From positions 1 to 28,118 of the IMG/VR virus record IMGVR_UViG_3300010401_000073: a DNA stretch of 28,118 bases. One strand, 5' to 3'. The stretch's first letter is position 1. Every line of letters starts with the position of its first letter. Positions 20,614 to 26,263 of this stretch are shown here, in pieces. Source of the stretch: a virus. Made by a program: the position numbers and the translations under genes. The notes below the pieces were generated by a model, which saw nothing but the letters and a program-made list of their open reading frames with translations, did not search any database and was not told where the DNA came from.

Positions 20614-21024
20614 TCAATACGCTTGAATGATTTTCGTTTCCCATTGTGGATGTTCTTTAGAGAGTCGTTCTATTTCTGACAATGCCTCTTCCTCTGTCAT
20701 GTGTTTGGCGTATTGCTTTTTGTGTGCTAAAACGTCTCCACCAAATTTGTGAAGCAATTGAAACCTTGATAGTTTGTTGGTCTTGATAGCTATCAATTTG
20801 TTTCTGGATGGTCCATCGAACACTCCTTCCTTCAACAAGTCTTTGAACTTCATTATCAAACATTCCTCAATAGGCTTGTCAGGTATTCGGAATCGAAGGA
20901 GCGGCTTTCCATTTATCGTGAAATCACCTTTCTCATTCTTACCAATAGTCTTCACGACCACTTTCATGTTCTTGAATCTACCGCCTAGTATCGTATCTCC
21001 AATTTTGATGGGAATCTTTATCAT
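20614..21024 (-). CDS. Protein with internal MKFKDLLKE tag
   Basis: A 136-residue protein in two parts. Residues 1-56 (MIKIPIKIGDTILGGRFKNM, VVVKTIGKNEKGDFTINGK) resemble a short beta-barrel-like phage protein I recall as 'GDxILxGRFKNK'; that is memory. Residues 57-66 are MKFKDLLKEG, the same tag that starts the next two genes, here internal but beginning with methionine, so a second internal start is possible. The rest (SRFQLLHKFGGDVLAHKKQY, TEEEALSEIERLSKEH) is helical. First gene of the leftward cassette. Confidence 0.6.
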   Translation of the reverse strand: MIKIPIKIGDTILGGRFKNMKVVVKTIGKNEKGDFTINGKPLLRFRIPDKPIEECLIMKFKDLLKEGVFDGPSRNKLIAIKTNKLSRFQLLHKFGGDVLAHKKQYAKHMTEEEALSEIERLSKEHPQWETKIIQAY

Positions 21025-21095
21025 ATCATAATTACTGTCAAAAATACCGGAACTTTCAATGAATGAAGATGTTATAGAATTCTGGAATTCAAAGT

Positions 21096-21157
21096 GGTTA
21101 TGCCATGTCGTAGGATGACGGTATCTACTTTTGATGTTACATGGCTAAGCATAATCC
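21096..21157. other. Long stem-loop in divergent intergenic region
   Basis: GGTTATG-CCATGT (21096-21108) pairs with ACATGG (21139-21144) and, after a 5-nt bulge, with CATAA-T-CC (21150-21157): 13 pairs around a 30-nt apical region. The surrounding 21025-21290 stretch has no convincing gene; it holds this structure and a weak promoter-like CGGAAC (21048-21053) with TATAGA 19 bp on. It could be a leader, a small RNA or an operator. Confidence 0.4.
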
Positions 21158-21290
21158 TGCCCGTTAAATTATCGGATAATCTTCCGAGGCAAAGGTTGTA
21201 AGTCTTGGTTTGTAGAAGCTGAATACGGGGGAAGTCATGACCTACCGATTTGGCCTATCATAGTATTAAAGATACCATTGAATTCCTTGA

Positions 21291-21439
21291 TTTTGAATGG
21301 TAAATACAGGCAAACCCAAGGTGTTTTAATGGCAATACAGGAAAAGTTAGGACGGTTTTGGAATGGTAAACACAAGACATGGGTATGGTCTGTGTATACT
21401 CCGCGTTGATACAACACACAATTTGAATGGTAAACACAT
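21291..21439 (+). repeat. Motif B cluster, four copies
   Basis: Copies at 21291-21310 (TTTTGAATGGTAAATACAGG), 21324-21341 (diverged, TTTTAATGGCAATACAGG), 21356-21375 (with GGTAAACACAAG) and 21421-21439, the last running straight into the ATG at 21438. The consensus is TTTTGAATGGTAAAYACARG. Always plus strand and between genes or at gene ends. It could be a promoter class, a translation signal or a recombination module. Confidence 0.8.
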
Positions 21440-21641
21440 GGACATGACGACGAATCTCTACGGAAGTGATGACATATTCATTTCAAATCCTAACGAATTG
21501 ATGATTTCAGAAGAGTCATCATCGGACCCGAATTATATAAAACACGTTAATTGTGACGGAGCAAGATTTCACGTGGTTAGCTGGTCAACAAATGGAACCC
21601 ATTGTTCTGAACCACGTTGTATCCTAAACAAAAGAGATTGA
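21438..21641 (+). CDS. Small unknown protein directly behind motif B
   Basis: A 67-residue protein from ATG 21438 (MDMTTNLYGSDDIFISNPNE); an in-frame start at 21363 would translate motif B and is less likely. Acidic and serine-rich middle, then VNCDGARFHVVSWSTNGTHC and two more cysteines. Its stop TGA is part of the next motif B copy (TTGAACGGTAATACAAGG). Family unknown. Confidence 0.5.
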   Translation: MDMTTNLYGSDDIFISNPNELMISEESSSDPNYIKHVNCDGARFHVVSWSTNGTHCSEPRCILNKRD

Positions 21642-21655
21642 ACGGTAATACAAGG
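21638..21655 (+). repeat. Motif B copy at gene end
   Basis: TTGAACGGTAATACAAGG, with the TGA of the motif serving as the stop codon of the preceding gene. About 75 bp before promoter copy 5. Confidence 0.65.
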
Positions 21656-21728
21656 TAGAAACGCAACAAACAAGAATTGGGGACGTTTTACTTGGAGATG
21701 GCCCCTATCCTAAAAAGATAAGGACAAT

Positions 21729-21760
21729 TTGAACTTCCTTTTAGAATTCTCAGTTGTATT
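21729..21760 (+). promoter_or_regulatory. Recurrent phage promoter, copy 5
   Basis: TTGAAC at 21729-21734 and TTGTATT at 21754-21760, 19 bp apart. Its -10 element lies inside the left arm of a 15-bp inverted repeat, and the next gene starts at 21792. Confidence 0.65.
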
Positions 21761-21785
21761 AGATGAATGATAATACAACTGAGAA
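21747..21785. promoter_or_regulatory. 15-bp perfect inverted repeat over the promoter -10 (operator-like)
   Basis: TTCTCAGTTGTATTA (21747-21761) and TAATACAACTGAGAA (21771-21785) are exact reverse complements around a 9-nt spacer. The left arm contains the TTGTATT element of promoter copy 5, and the right arm ends 6 bp before the ATG at 21792. It could be a repressor operator, or in read-through RNA a hairpin that hides the start region. Confidence 0.65.
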
Positions 21786-21791
21786 TCAGCG

Positions 21792-21995
21792 ATGAAAAGC
21801 AACTGGATGGACATCAATATTGACCTACTAAAACGAGCGTCGGGAGATGAATCGTTATCCATTTATGGACAAAATGGGGTGTTTGCAGTCGTTCAAAATA
21901 GAGACAACACGCACTTCGCCCTGTCAAGTTACATGTCTAAAAAATCTTTACATGTATGGATTAGCGGTTTTATTGAAGGGTTAAAATACAAGTGA
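21792..21995 (+). CDS. Small unknown protein under operator-like repeat
   Basis: A 67-residue protein (MKSNWMDINIDLLKRASGDE) with a central beta region (SIYGQNGVFAVVQNRDNTHF) and a helical end (SKKSLHVWISGFIEGLKYK). No Shine-Dalgarno is visible; the start is 6 bp after the inverted repeat. It is the only gene between promoter copies 5 and 6. Family unknown. Confidence 0.55.
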   Translation: MKSNWMDINIDLLKRASGDESLSIYGQNGVFAVVQNRDNTHFALSSYMSKKSLHVWISGFIEGLKYK

Positions 21996-22009
21996 GAACG
22001 TGTGATGAT

Positions 22010-22041
22010 TTGAACTTTCATTCCTGAACCTTGGTTGTATT
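22010..22041 (+). promoter_or_regulatory. Recurrent phage promoter, copy 6 (drives ncRNA)
   Basis: TTGAAC at 22010-22015 and TTGTATT at 22035-22041, 19 bp apart. Downstream there is no gene before the terminator at 22255, only the structured RNA. Confidence 0.65.
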
Positions 22042-22055
22042 AGATGATAACAAGA

Positions 22056-22092
22056 GAGTGGTAATACACACAATTTGAATGGTAAATACAGG
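22056..22092 (+). repeat. Two motif B copies in ncRNA 5' region
   Basis: GAGTGGTAATACAC (22056-22069, partial) and ATTTGAATGGTAAATACAGG (22073-22092). The first can pair with the TGTATTA of the promoter just upstream. The second ends at the closing stem of the structured RNA. Confidence 0.65.
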
Positions 22093-22254
22093 AAGCATCC
22101 GCTCTACTAACACACAACGACAGATTTTAAGAGTTTCGCTCCGCGAAAGTAGCAGTATGTAGCTGCGAGCTTATGTGCCCGGATGCTTCATTGCAGTCTT
22201 CGATTTCGGTCGAACTAACATGCCGAAGCAAATGAACGGCAAATTACCATTCGA

Positions 22255-22279
22255 GGGCTGGCAACACCAGCCCTTTTTT
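22255..22279 (+). terminator. Rho-independent terminator
   Basis: GGGCTGG (22255-22261), loop CAACA, CCAGCCC (22267-22273), then six T. A textbook intrinsic terminator closing the ncRNA unit and lying just before promoter copy 7. Confidence 0.9.
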
Positions 22280-22290
22280 ATTGCCCCTTT

Positions 22291-22322
22291 TTGAACTTCG
22301 AAAGAACTATCCCTGTTGATAA
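22291..22322 (+). promoter_or_regulatory. Recurrent phage promoter, copy 7
   Basis: TTGAAC at 22291-22296 and TTGATAA at 22316-22322, 19 bp apart; the -10 element is the most diverged of the eight. It drives the paired small genes at 22399 and 22613 and possibly the TnpB-like gene. Confidence 0.55.
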
Positions 22323-22325
22323 TAA

Positions 22326-22376
22326 GGGAATGGGTAAAAACAAGACCACTGAACTATTGCTAAATGGTAATACAGG
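22326..22376 (+). repeat. Two motif B copies before the first paralogue
   Basis: GGGAATGGGTAAAAACAAG (22326-22344) and TAAATGGTAATACAGG (22361-22376). The frame is open through them, but as motif B is untranslated elsewhere they probably form the leader of the gene starting at 22399. Confidence 0.6.
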
Positions 22377-22398
22377 TGCAAGTAGTTATGTAATAAAA

Positions 22399-22569
22399 AT
22401 GGTACACATTGACTTGAAAGTTCATAAGGAAGGACTTGTCGAAAGGTCCGGACTTGTTAGTACAAAAGTGATTGATGATAACGGAACCGGAACATACGTT
22501 GAAGATATGTTTCGAGGACTTGAGGGCAAGCGGGTTCGAGTCATCATCGAAGTAATTTCGGAAGAGTGA
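22399..22569 (+). CDS. Small paralogous protein A
   Basis: A 56-residue protein from ATG 22399 (MVHIDLKVHKEGLVERSGLV). In-frame starts at 22330 and 22291 would translate motif B copies and promoter DNA. The end TYVEDMFRGLEGKRVRVIIE matches EIVEDWFDGLDYGQHVRITI in the next gene, so the two are paralogues. TGA is followed directly by a motif B copy. A small beta-rich protein, function unknown. Confidence 0.58.
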   Translation: MVHIDLKVHKEGLVERSGLVSTKVIDDNGTGTYVEDMFRGLEGKRVRVIIEVISEE

Positions 22570-22588
22570 TTTTGAATGGTAATACAAG
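22570..22588 (+). repeat. Motif B copy between paralogues
   Basis: TTTTGAATGGTAATACAAG directly after the stop of paralogue A and 25 bp before the start of paralogue B. Confidence 0.75.
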
Positions 22589-22612
22589 AACTTAGAACAT
22601 CGACAAGTTTGA

Positions 22613-22873
22613 ATGACACAAATTGACCTGACGATAACGCATGCCCCGGTTCCATCTTTATTAATCACTTTGGTACCAACAAATCCGGACCTTTCAAGAG
22701 TAATTGAAGGAGATGTTTATGACTATGAAATACAAATAACGGATGGTCCTTATCGAAAAATCACAGAAATCGTGGAAGATTGGTTCGATGGACTCGATTA
22801 CGGACAACACGTTCGAATCACTATTGAACCTATTGGTTCAATAAGTTTGAATGGTAAACACAAGAAAGTCTGA
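22613..22873 (+). CDS. Small paralogous protein B
   Basis: An 86-residue protein (MTQIDLTITHAPVPSLLITL), with VEDWFDGLDYGQHVRITIEP matching paralogue A. The expected stop before motif B is missing, so the frame reads through the copy as SLNGKHKKV before ending. This supports a tandem duplication of a gene-plus-motif unit. Function unknown; it precedes the TnpB-like gene by 47 bp. Confidence 0.58.
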   Translation: MTQIDLTITHAPVPSLLITLVPTNPDLSRVIEGDVYDYEIQITDGPYRKITEIVEDWFDGLDYGQHVRITIEPIGSISLNGKHKKV

Positions 22874-22902
22874 GACCGACCTTACAGAATGGTAAACACA
22901 AG
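22846..22902 (+). repeat. Two motif B copies before the TnpB-like gene
   Basis: GTTTGAATGGTAAACACAAG-like copy at 22846-22864, inside the 3' end of paralogue B, and CAGAATGGTAAACACAAG at about 22885-22902, 18 bp before the TnpB-like start. Confidence 0.75.
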
Positions 22903-22920
22903 AACCCGCAACCTTGAGAT

Positions 22921-24348
22921 ATGAAACACAGTAAAGTAGCAAAGAACAATCGAGTCTATCGTTATCGTCTTTATCCGACGAAGGAGCAGGAGCACATTTT
23001 CGCTCAATACTTTGGTGTTACTCGATGGGTTTGGAATTGGGCTTTGGCAGAACGTGAGCGAGTCTATGAGGAAAAGAAGGCTTGGACCAAGGAACAGAAA
23101 GAGGCCCGTCAGCTTCAATACGATATCAACAAGGCTTTACAGAAGGAACTGAAAGCCTTAAAGGATAAGGAAAAGGAGTTGACACCGGAACAGCAGGAAG
23201 CTCACAGTCTTCAACATGAGGAAGAGTGTAAGCTTATCAAAGAAAAACTGGTGTACTTCGATGATGACCTCAGTGCATTTAGCCAGACGGTCAATTTCAC
23301 TCACATAAAGAACACAGAAGAGTTTCAATGGTTGAAAGACATTGATTCTCATGTTCCGGCCTTTGTTATCAATCATCTTGATGAGGCTTTTAAGCACGCT
23401 TACAGGCGTTTTAAGGAAGGAAAACGAGGAAGGGCTATTGGTTGGCCTAGGTTCAAAAAGAAAACGGTTTTTGGCATCAAGTCCTTTACGACCAGAGGTA
23501 TTGCGTTGCTTCCTGATACCAAGAAGATAATCTCAGGGACAGCAACTGTAACATGTCGAGCTTTACGTATTCCAAGAATTGGCAAGGTCTGGATTAATCT
23601 AGACCGGGAACCAATTGGAACGTTAGCTCGTGTAACAATCAAGAAGGAGAAGTCTGGAAAGTACACAGCTATCATTCTTGCTACAACACCTATTGAAGAT
23701 TCACCTGAAAAGGAACCAAAGTCTATTGACCCTGAAAAGGTTGTAGGATTAAATTGCGGATTAAGACGACTTGCGACATTACACAATGGAGAATTCATTC
23801 CTAATCCGGAATACTATGGAAAAGAAATCAAGCGCCTTCGTTTCCTTCAGCGTAAAGTAAGTCGATTGGAACGGTATCGAGCACACGACAAAAATGGCAA
23901 GCCAATTGAAAAGCCTTCTAAGGCTCTTATCAAGGCACAACTGAGATACAACAAAGCCATGGAAAAGGTCGTGGATAAGAGAGAACGCTATGCTCATAGT
24001 ATCTCTAAGAGAATCGTCAATGATTTTGATGTTATCGCACTGGAAACGTGGAGTCCAGCAAAACTCATTCGACATAATACAAAAGCATTATCGTTTAGAA
24101 TTGCTGATGCAGGATGGGGTAAGCTTAGACAACAATTGGAATACAAAGCTAAACGCATGGGAAAGATTGTTATTAAGCTCGATGAGTTTGAACCTCTTAC
24201 AAAGGTCCATCACAAATGCGGCAAATCATTGAAAGTCAATTATTCATCATCGTCAGTAAAATGTCACTTCTGTAACGAGATGGTCGATATTGACATCAAT
24301 GCAGCTATCAATGGAAGAACACGAGCACTGGAAACTCTATCCAACTAA
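22921..24348 (+). CDS. TnpB-family protein with altered RuvC-I residue
   Basis: A 475-residue IS605-type TnpB/OrfB homologue. The N-terminus YRYRLYPTKEQEHIFAQYFG, with RWVWNWALA, and WPRFKKKTVFGIKSF are family hallmarks. TnpB is an RNA-guided RuvC nuclease and ancestor of Cas12. RuvC-I reads VVGLNCGLRRLATL, with N278 (codon AAT 23752-23754) where family members carry aspartate. RuvC-II glutamate E375 (VIALETWS) and the RuvC-III aspartates (VDIDINAAING, D456/D458) remain. Zinc knuckles are HHKC (first cysteine replaced) and CHFC. Residues ~55-110 are an extra charged helical insertion. No TnpA lies nearby, and the next gene starts 6 bp after the stop. A nuclease-impaired, TldR-like regulator is inference. 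Confidence 0.88.
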   Translation: MKHSKVAKNNRVYRYRLYPTKEQEHIFAQYFGVTRWVWNWALAERERVYEEKKAWTKEQKEARQLQYDINKALQKELKALKDKEKELTPEQQEAHSLQHEEECKLIKEKLVYFDDDLSAFSQTVNFTHIKNTEEFQWLKDIDSHVPAFVINHLDEAFKHAYRRFKEGKRGRAIGWPRFKKKTVFGIKSFTTRGIALLPDTKKIISGTATVTCRALRIPRIGKVWINLDREPIGTLARVTIKKEKSGKYTAIILATTPIEDSPEKEPKSIDPEKVVGLNCGLRRLATLHNGEFIPNPEYYGKEIKRLRFLQRKVSRLERYRAHDKNGKPIEKPSKALIKAQLRYNKAMEKVVDKRERYAHSISKRIVNDFDVIALETWSPAKLIRHNTKALSFRIADAGWGKLRQQLEYKAKRMGKIVIKLDEFEPLTKVHHKCGKSLKVNYSSSSVKCHFCNEMVDIDINAAINGRTRALETLSN

Positions 24349-24353
24349 AATAC

Positions 24354-24647
24354 ATGGCACAAGGAATCACACCAAAGGAATTCAAACCGTTTGATGCTTA
24401 CTTGAGAACAAATGATTCGTTCGGGTTCATTTTAACGAGGGTTGAAGACTTAAGAATGAATACTGGACTTAGCATTCATTCTGTGATGCTCAGTTACGAC
24501 AACCAGTGGCATTTTTGCAATGAAATATACCCACTTACTAATGGGAAGAACAAGGAGATAATTGAAACTATCCTCAAGCTTCAAGGCGAATTAATCAGCT
24601 ATCAACCTTCAATCAAAAGCGTCACTTACGAGTTTGAGAATATTTGA
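24354..24647 (+). CDS. Small unknown protein after TnpB-like gene
   Basis: A 97-residue protein (MAQGITPKEFKPFDAYLRTN) starting 6 bp after the TnpB-like stop. It has beta-rich SIHSVMLSYDNQWHFCNEIY, then a helical KNKEIIETILKLQGEL. Its tight placement argues that the TnpB-like gene sits in an operon rather than in a discrete transposon. Stop overlaps the next start (TGATG). Function unknown. Confidence 0.65.
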   Translation: MAQGITPKEFKPFDAYLRTNDSFGFILTRVEDLRMNTGLSIHSVMLSYDNQWHFCNEIYPLTNGKNKEIIETILKLQGELISYQPSIKSVTYEFENI

Positions 24648-24820
24648 TGGAAACAGGTATGACATTCAAAAGGAATTTTGATAGCATGAAAGAAATCATC
24701 ATCGAGATTGAAGGATTGCGAGATTCCATTGATGACCACATAACAACTACTGACATTCATCAGGCGCTCAACGATTTGGTTCAAAAACTTCGTGATGATG
24801 AAAAGATACAAATGGGTTAA
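24647..24820 (+). CDS. 57-residue helical mini-protein
   Basis: ATG 24647 (TGATG overlap) encodes METGMTFKRNFDSMKEIIIE, then IEGLRDSIDDHITTTDIHQA and LNDLVQKLRDDEKIQMG, a small two-helix, coiled-coil-like protein. It fills the otherwise empty stretch between its neighbours. Family unknown. Confidence 0.6.
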   Translation: METGMTFKRNFDSMKEIIIEIEGLRDSIDDHITTTDIHQALNDLVQKLRDDEKIQMG

Positions 24821-24824
24821 ATCA

Positions 24825-25034
24825 ATGACTTCAACAGAAAGAAAATCGGAAGCAATTGCTAGACAGTTAGTAAAAGTCCTCAAGAAAATTGAAAGCTTCG
24901 ATGGTGATGCAGACATGATTTTCACTGATGCTTTAGTTTTTGCTCATGATGAAAAAGAGCTTAAGAGGTTTATCAATCACGTTTTGAAGTATTATGACAT
25001 CGACCCTTATGAAAAGAATGTGGATAGTAATTGA
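24825..25034 (+). CDS. Small helical protein
   Basis: A 69-residue protein from ATG 24825 (MTSTERKSEAIARQLVKVLK), 4 bp after the preceding stop; an in-frame GTG/ATG run at 24792 is possible but overlaps. Two or three helices with an acidic middle (FDGDADMIFTDALVFAHDEK). No family recognised. Confidence 0.58.
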   Translation: MTSTERKSEAIARQLVKVLKKIESFDGDADMIFTDALVFAHDEKELKRFINHVLKYYDIDPYEKNVDSN

Positions 25035-25104
25035 AACGTGTTTGGCGATTTTTGGAGCTTGGGCATTCGTCAATGACATCATCAATCTTTATGGCACACT
25101 TTGA
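25018..25104 (+). CDS. Possible 28-residue membrane peptide
   Basis: ATG 25018 opens MWIVIETCLAIFGAWAFVND, then IINLYGTL and TGA, a single hydrophobic helix typical of phage membrane peptides. It overlaps the preceding gene by 17 bp and the following gene by up to 32 bp. It could instead be a coupling frame. Confidence 0.35.
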   Translation: MWIVIETCLAIFGAWAFVNDIINLYGTL

Positions 25105-25444
25105 AAAAACCAAGGTTGTAGAAACAGTCTTCATTATTCGGAAAAACGGAGAGAATCGAAGCTTTCTTTTTTCTGAATTACCCAAGTGGCTACTCGATTC
25201 TGACCAGATACTTATCGAATCAAATCCCGATTATTGCTTTACTGAACTTTCCATCATCCGTGAACGACCTGAAACAGATGAAGAACTTCTAATACGAACG
25301 GAAACGATTCAGAAGAACATAATGAAGTCACAGTTAAAGGATTACGAGCGATATCTAGAATTGAAGAAGAGGTATGAATCTGATGATTGGAAAGACTTCA
25401 ATTTGGGTGAAGACCTGCTCAGGAAAATGGACCCTGCAATTTGA
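25073..25444 (+). CDS. Unknown protein ending in motif B
   Basis: A 123-residue protein if ATG 25073 is used (MTSSIFMAHFEKTKVVETVF); ATG 25091 (MAHFEKTK) and TTG 25031 are alternatives, and no clear ribosome site decides. Beta-rich start (VVETVFIIRKNGENRSFLFS), then a charged helical C-terminal half (KDYERYLELKKRYESDDWKD). Its TGA is the TGA of the motif B copy at 25439. Function unknown. Confidence 0.6.
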   Translation: MTSSIFMAHFEKTKVVETVFIIRKNGENRSFLFSELPKWLLDSDQILIESNPDYCFTELSIIRERPETDEELLIRTETIQKNIMKSQLKDYERYLELKKRYESDDWKDFNLGEDLLRKMDPAI

Positions 25445-25457
25445 ATGGTAAACACAA
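25439..25457 (+). repeat. Motif B copy, rightmost
   Basis: AATTTGAATGGTAAACACAA, providing the stop codon of the preceding gene and lying 58 bp before the start at 25515. The only strong copy to the right of the TnpB-like gene. Confidence 0.75.
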
Positions 25458-25514
25458 TATGAACGAGACTGGGATTCAAAACTAGTCATCATCAATAATC
25501 CTTATAAAAGCACC

Positions 25515-25862
25515 ATGAGTTCAACTGAAATGATGGCCGAATTTGTTCAAGCAGCCTGTGAACGATATTTAGCTGCCAGAGAACAACGCATTGCCAAAGA
25601 ATCTGAGGAAGCTATTGGAACCATTCTTAAACAGAAGACCATCTTTGGAAAGCTAAAATACAAAACACGAGAAGAAGCTGCCAAAGAATTCTATCGAGGT
25701 GTTTGGGTCGATTGGATAGTAAGTTCTGGCCACTCCGTTACAAAAAAGATTGATAACCTTCTATTGCTTTGCAAGCTGTCTACGACTGGAATAGTAAACA
25801 TAGGTTCAGATGATGTCGCTCTTATAGATAAATGGAGTAGAGATGCAAACAACAATCCCTGA
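25515..25862 (+). CDS. Unknown helical protein
   Basis: A 115-residue protein (MSSTEMMAEFVQAACERYLA), mostly helical, with KTREEAAKEFYRGVWVDWIV and a C-terminal IDNLLLLCKLSTTGIVNIGS. It overlaps the next gene by 20 bp. No motif allows a functional call. Confidence 0.62.
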   Translation: MSSTEMMAEFVQAACERYLAAREQRIAKESEEAIGTILKQKTIFGKLKYKTREEAAKEFYRGVWVDWIVSSGHSVTKKIDNLLLLCKLSTTGIVNIGSDDVALIDKWSRDANNNP

Positions 25863-26172
25863 ACTCCGTAAAGCAATTGTCCGCTTCAAAAACTCTGTTC
25901 GTGCATTAGAAGCCATGAACGGCAGTGAAAAGAAAAAAGACCTCGTAAAGGCAAAAGAAGAATATAGAACATCTAAAGACGCTCTGAGTCTTGTGGTCCT
26001 CGATTGCAATGGTCTCCTTAAAGCCCTGAAAATAGAACCATATCAGTCAGAGTTTGAACCTGATTCAATACTTTGGGAACCTCATGGCAAATACGACACA
26101 ACATCAACATCTTGCCCGTGTTGTAATTCTACTGTTCGTGCTGACCGAATTAAAGTTCCAAAATCCTTGTAA
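25843..26172 (+). CDS. Unknown helical protein with CxxC end
   Basis: A 109-residue protein (MQTTIPELRKAIVRFKNSVR). Residues ~1-65 form a long charged helix pair; the C-terminus has TSCPCCNSTVRADRIKVP, a cysteine knuckle lacking a visible partner, so zinc might be shared between subunits. Last gene before promoter copy 8. Confidence 0.62.
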   Translation: MQTTIPELRKAIVRFKNSVRALEAMNGSEKKKDLVKAKEEYRTSKDALSLVVLDCNGLLKALKIEPYQSEFEPDSILWEPHGKYDTTSTSCPCCNSTVRADRIKVPKSL

Positions 26173-26208
26173 ATTACAGCACAGTTTCTTTTAGAAATAG
26201 TACGTGAA

Positions 26209-26241
26209 TTGAACTTTGGTTGTACCGGTTAGTGTTGTATT
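26209..26241 (+). promoter_or_regulatory. Recurrent phage promoter, copy 8
   Basis: TTGAAC at 26209-26214 and TTGTATT at 26235-26241, 20 bp apart. It starts the last rightward unit (26264-27365), which ends in an intrinsic terminator. Confidence 0.65.
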
Positions 26242-26263
26242 CATGTAAGTAATTGAATAACCT

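Larger units (their letters stand above)
22047..22279 (+). ncRNA. Structured non-coding RNA with its own promoter and terminator
   Basis: About 230 nt between promoter copy 6 and an intrinsic terminator, without a credible reading frame. GAAGCATCCG (22092-22101) pairs perfectly with CGGATGCTTC (22180-22189), enclosing a domain with hairpin TTTCGC/GCGAAA (22134-22148) and GCAG/CTGC further on. After the closing stem come TTCG/CGAA and TTCGG/CCGAA alternatives, then the terminator. Two motif B copies lie in its 5' part. I recognise no known family; a regulatory or guide-type RNA is possible. Confidence 0.6.

Noticed and set aside
22291-22398. Upstream extension of paralogue A
   Set aside because: It would translate promoter copy 7 and two motif B copies; paralogue B begins at the position equivalent to ATG 22399.
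22846-24400. Complete IS200/IS605 insertion element
   Set aside because: No TnpA gene and no visible subterminal hairpin ends; the next gene starts 6 bp after the TnpB-like stop, leaving no room for a right end outside coding sequence.
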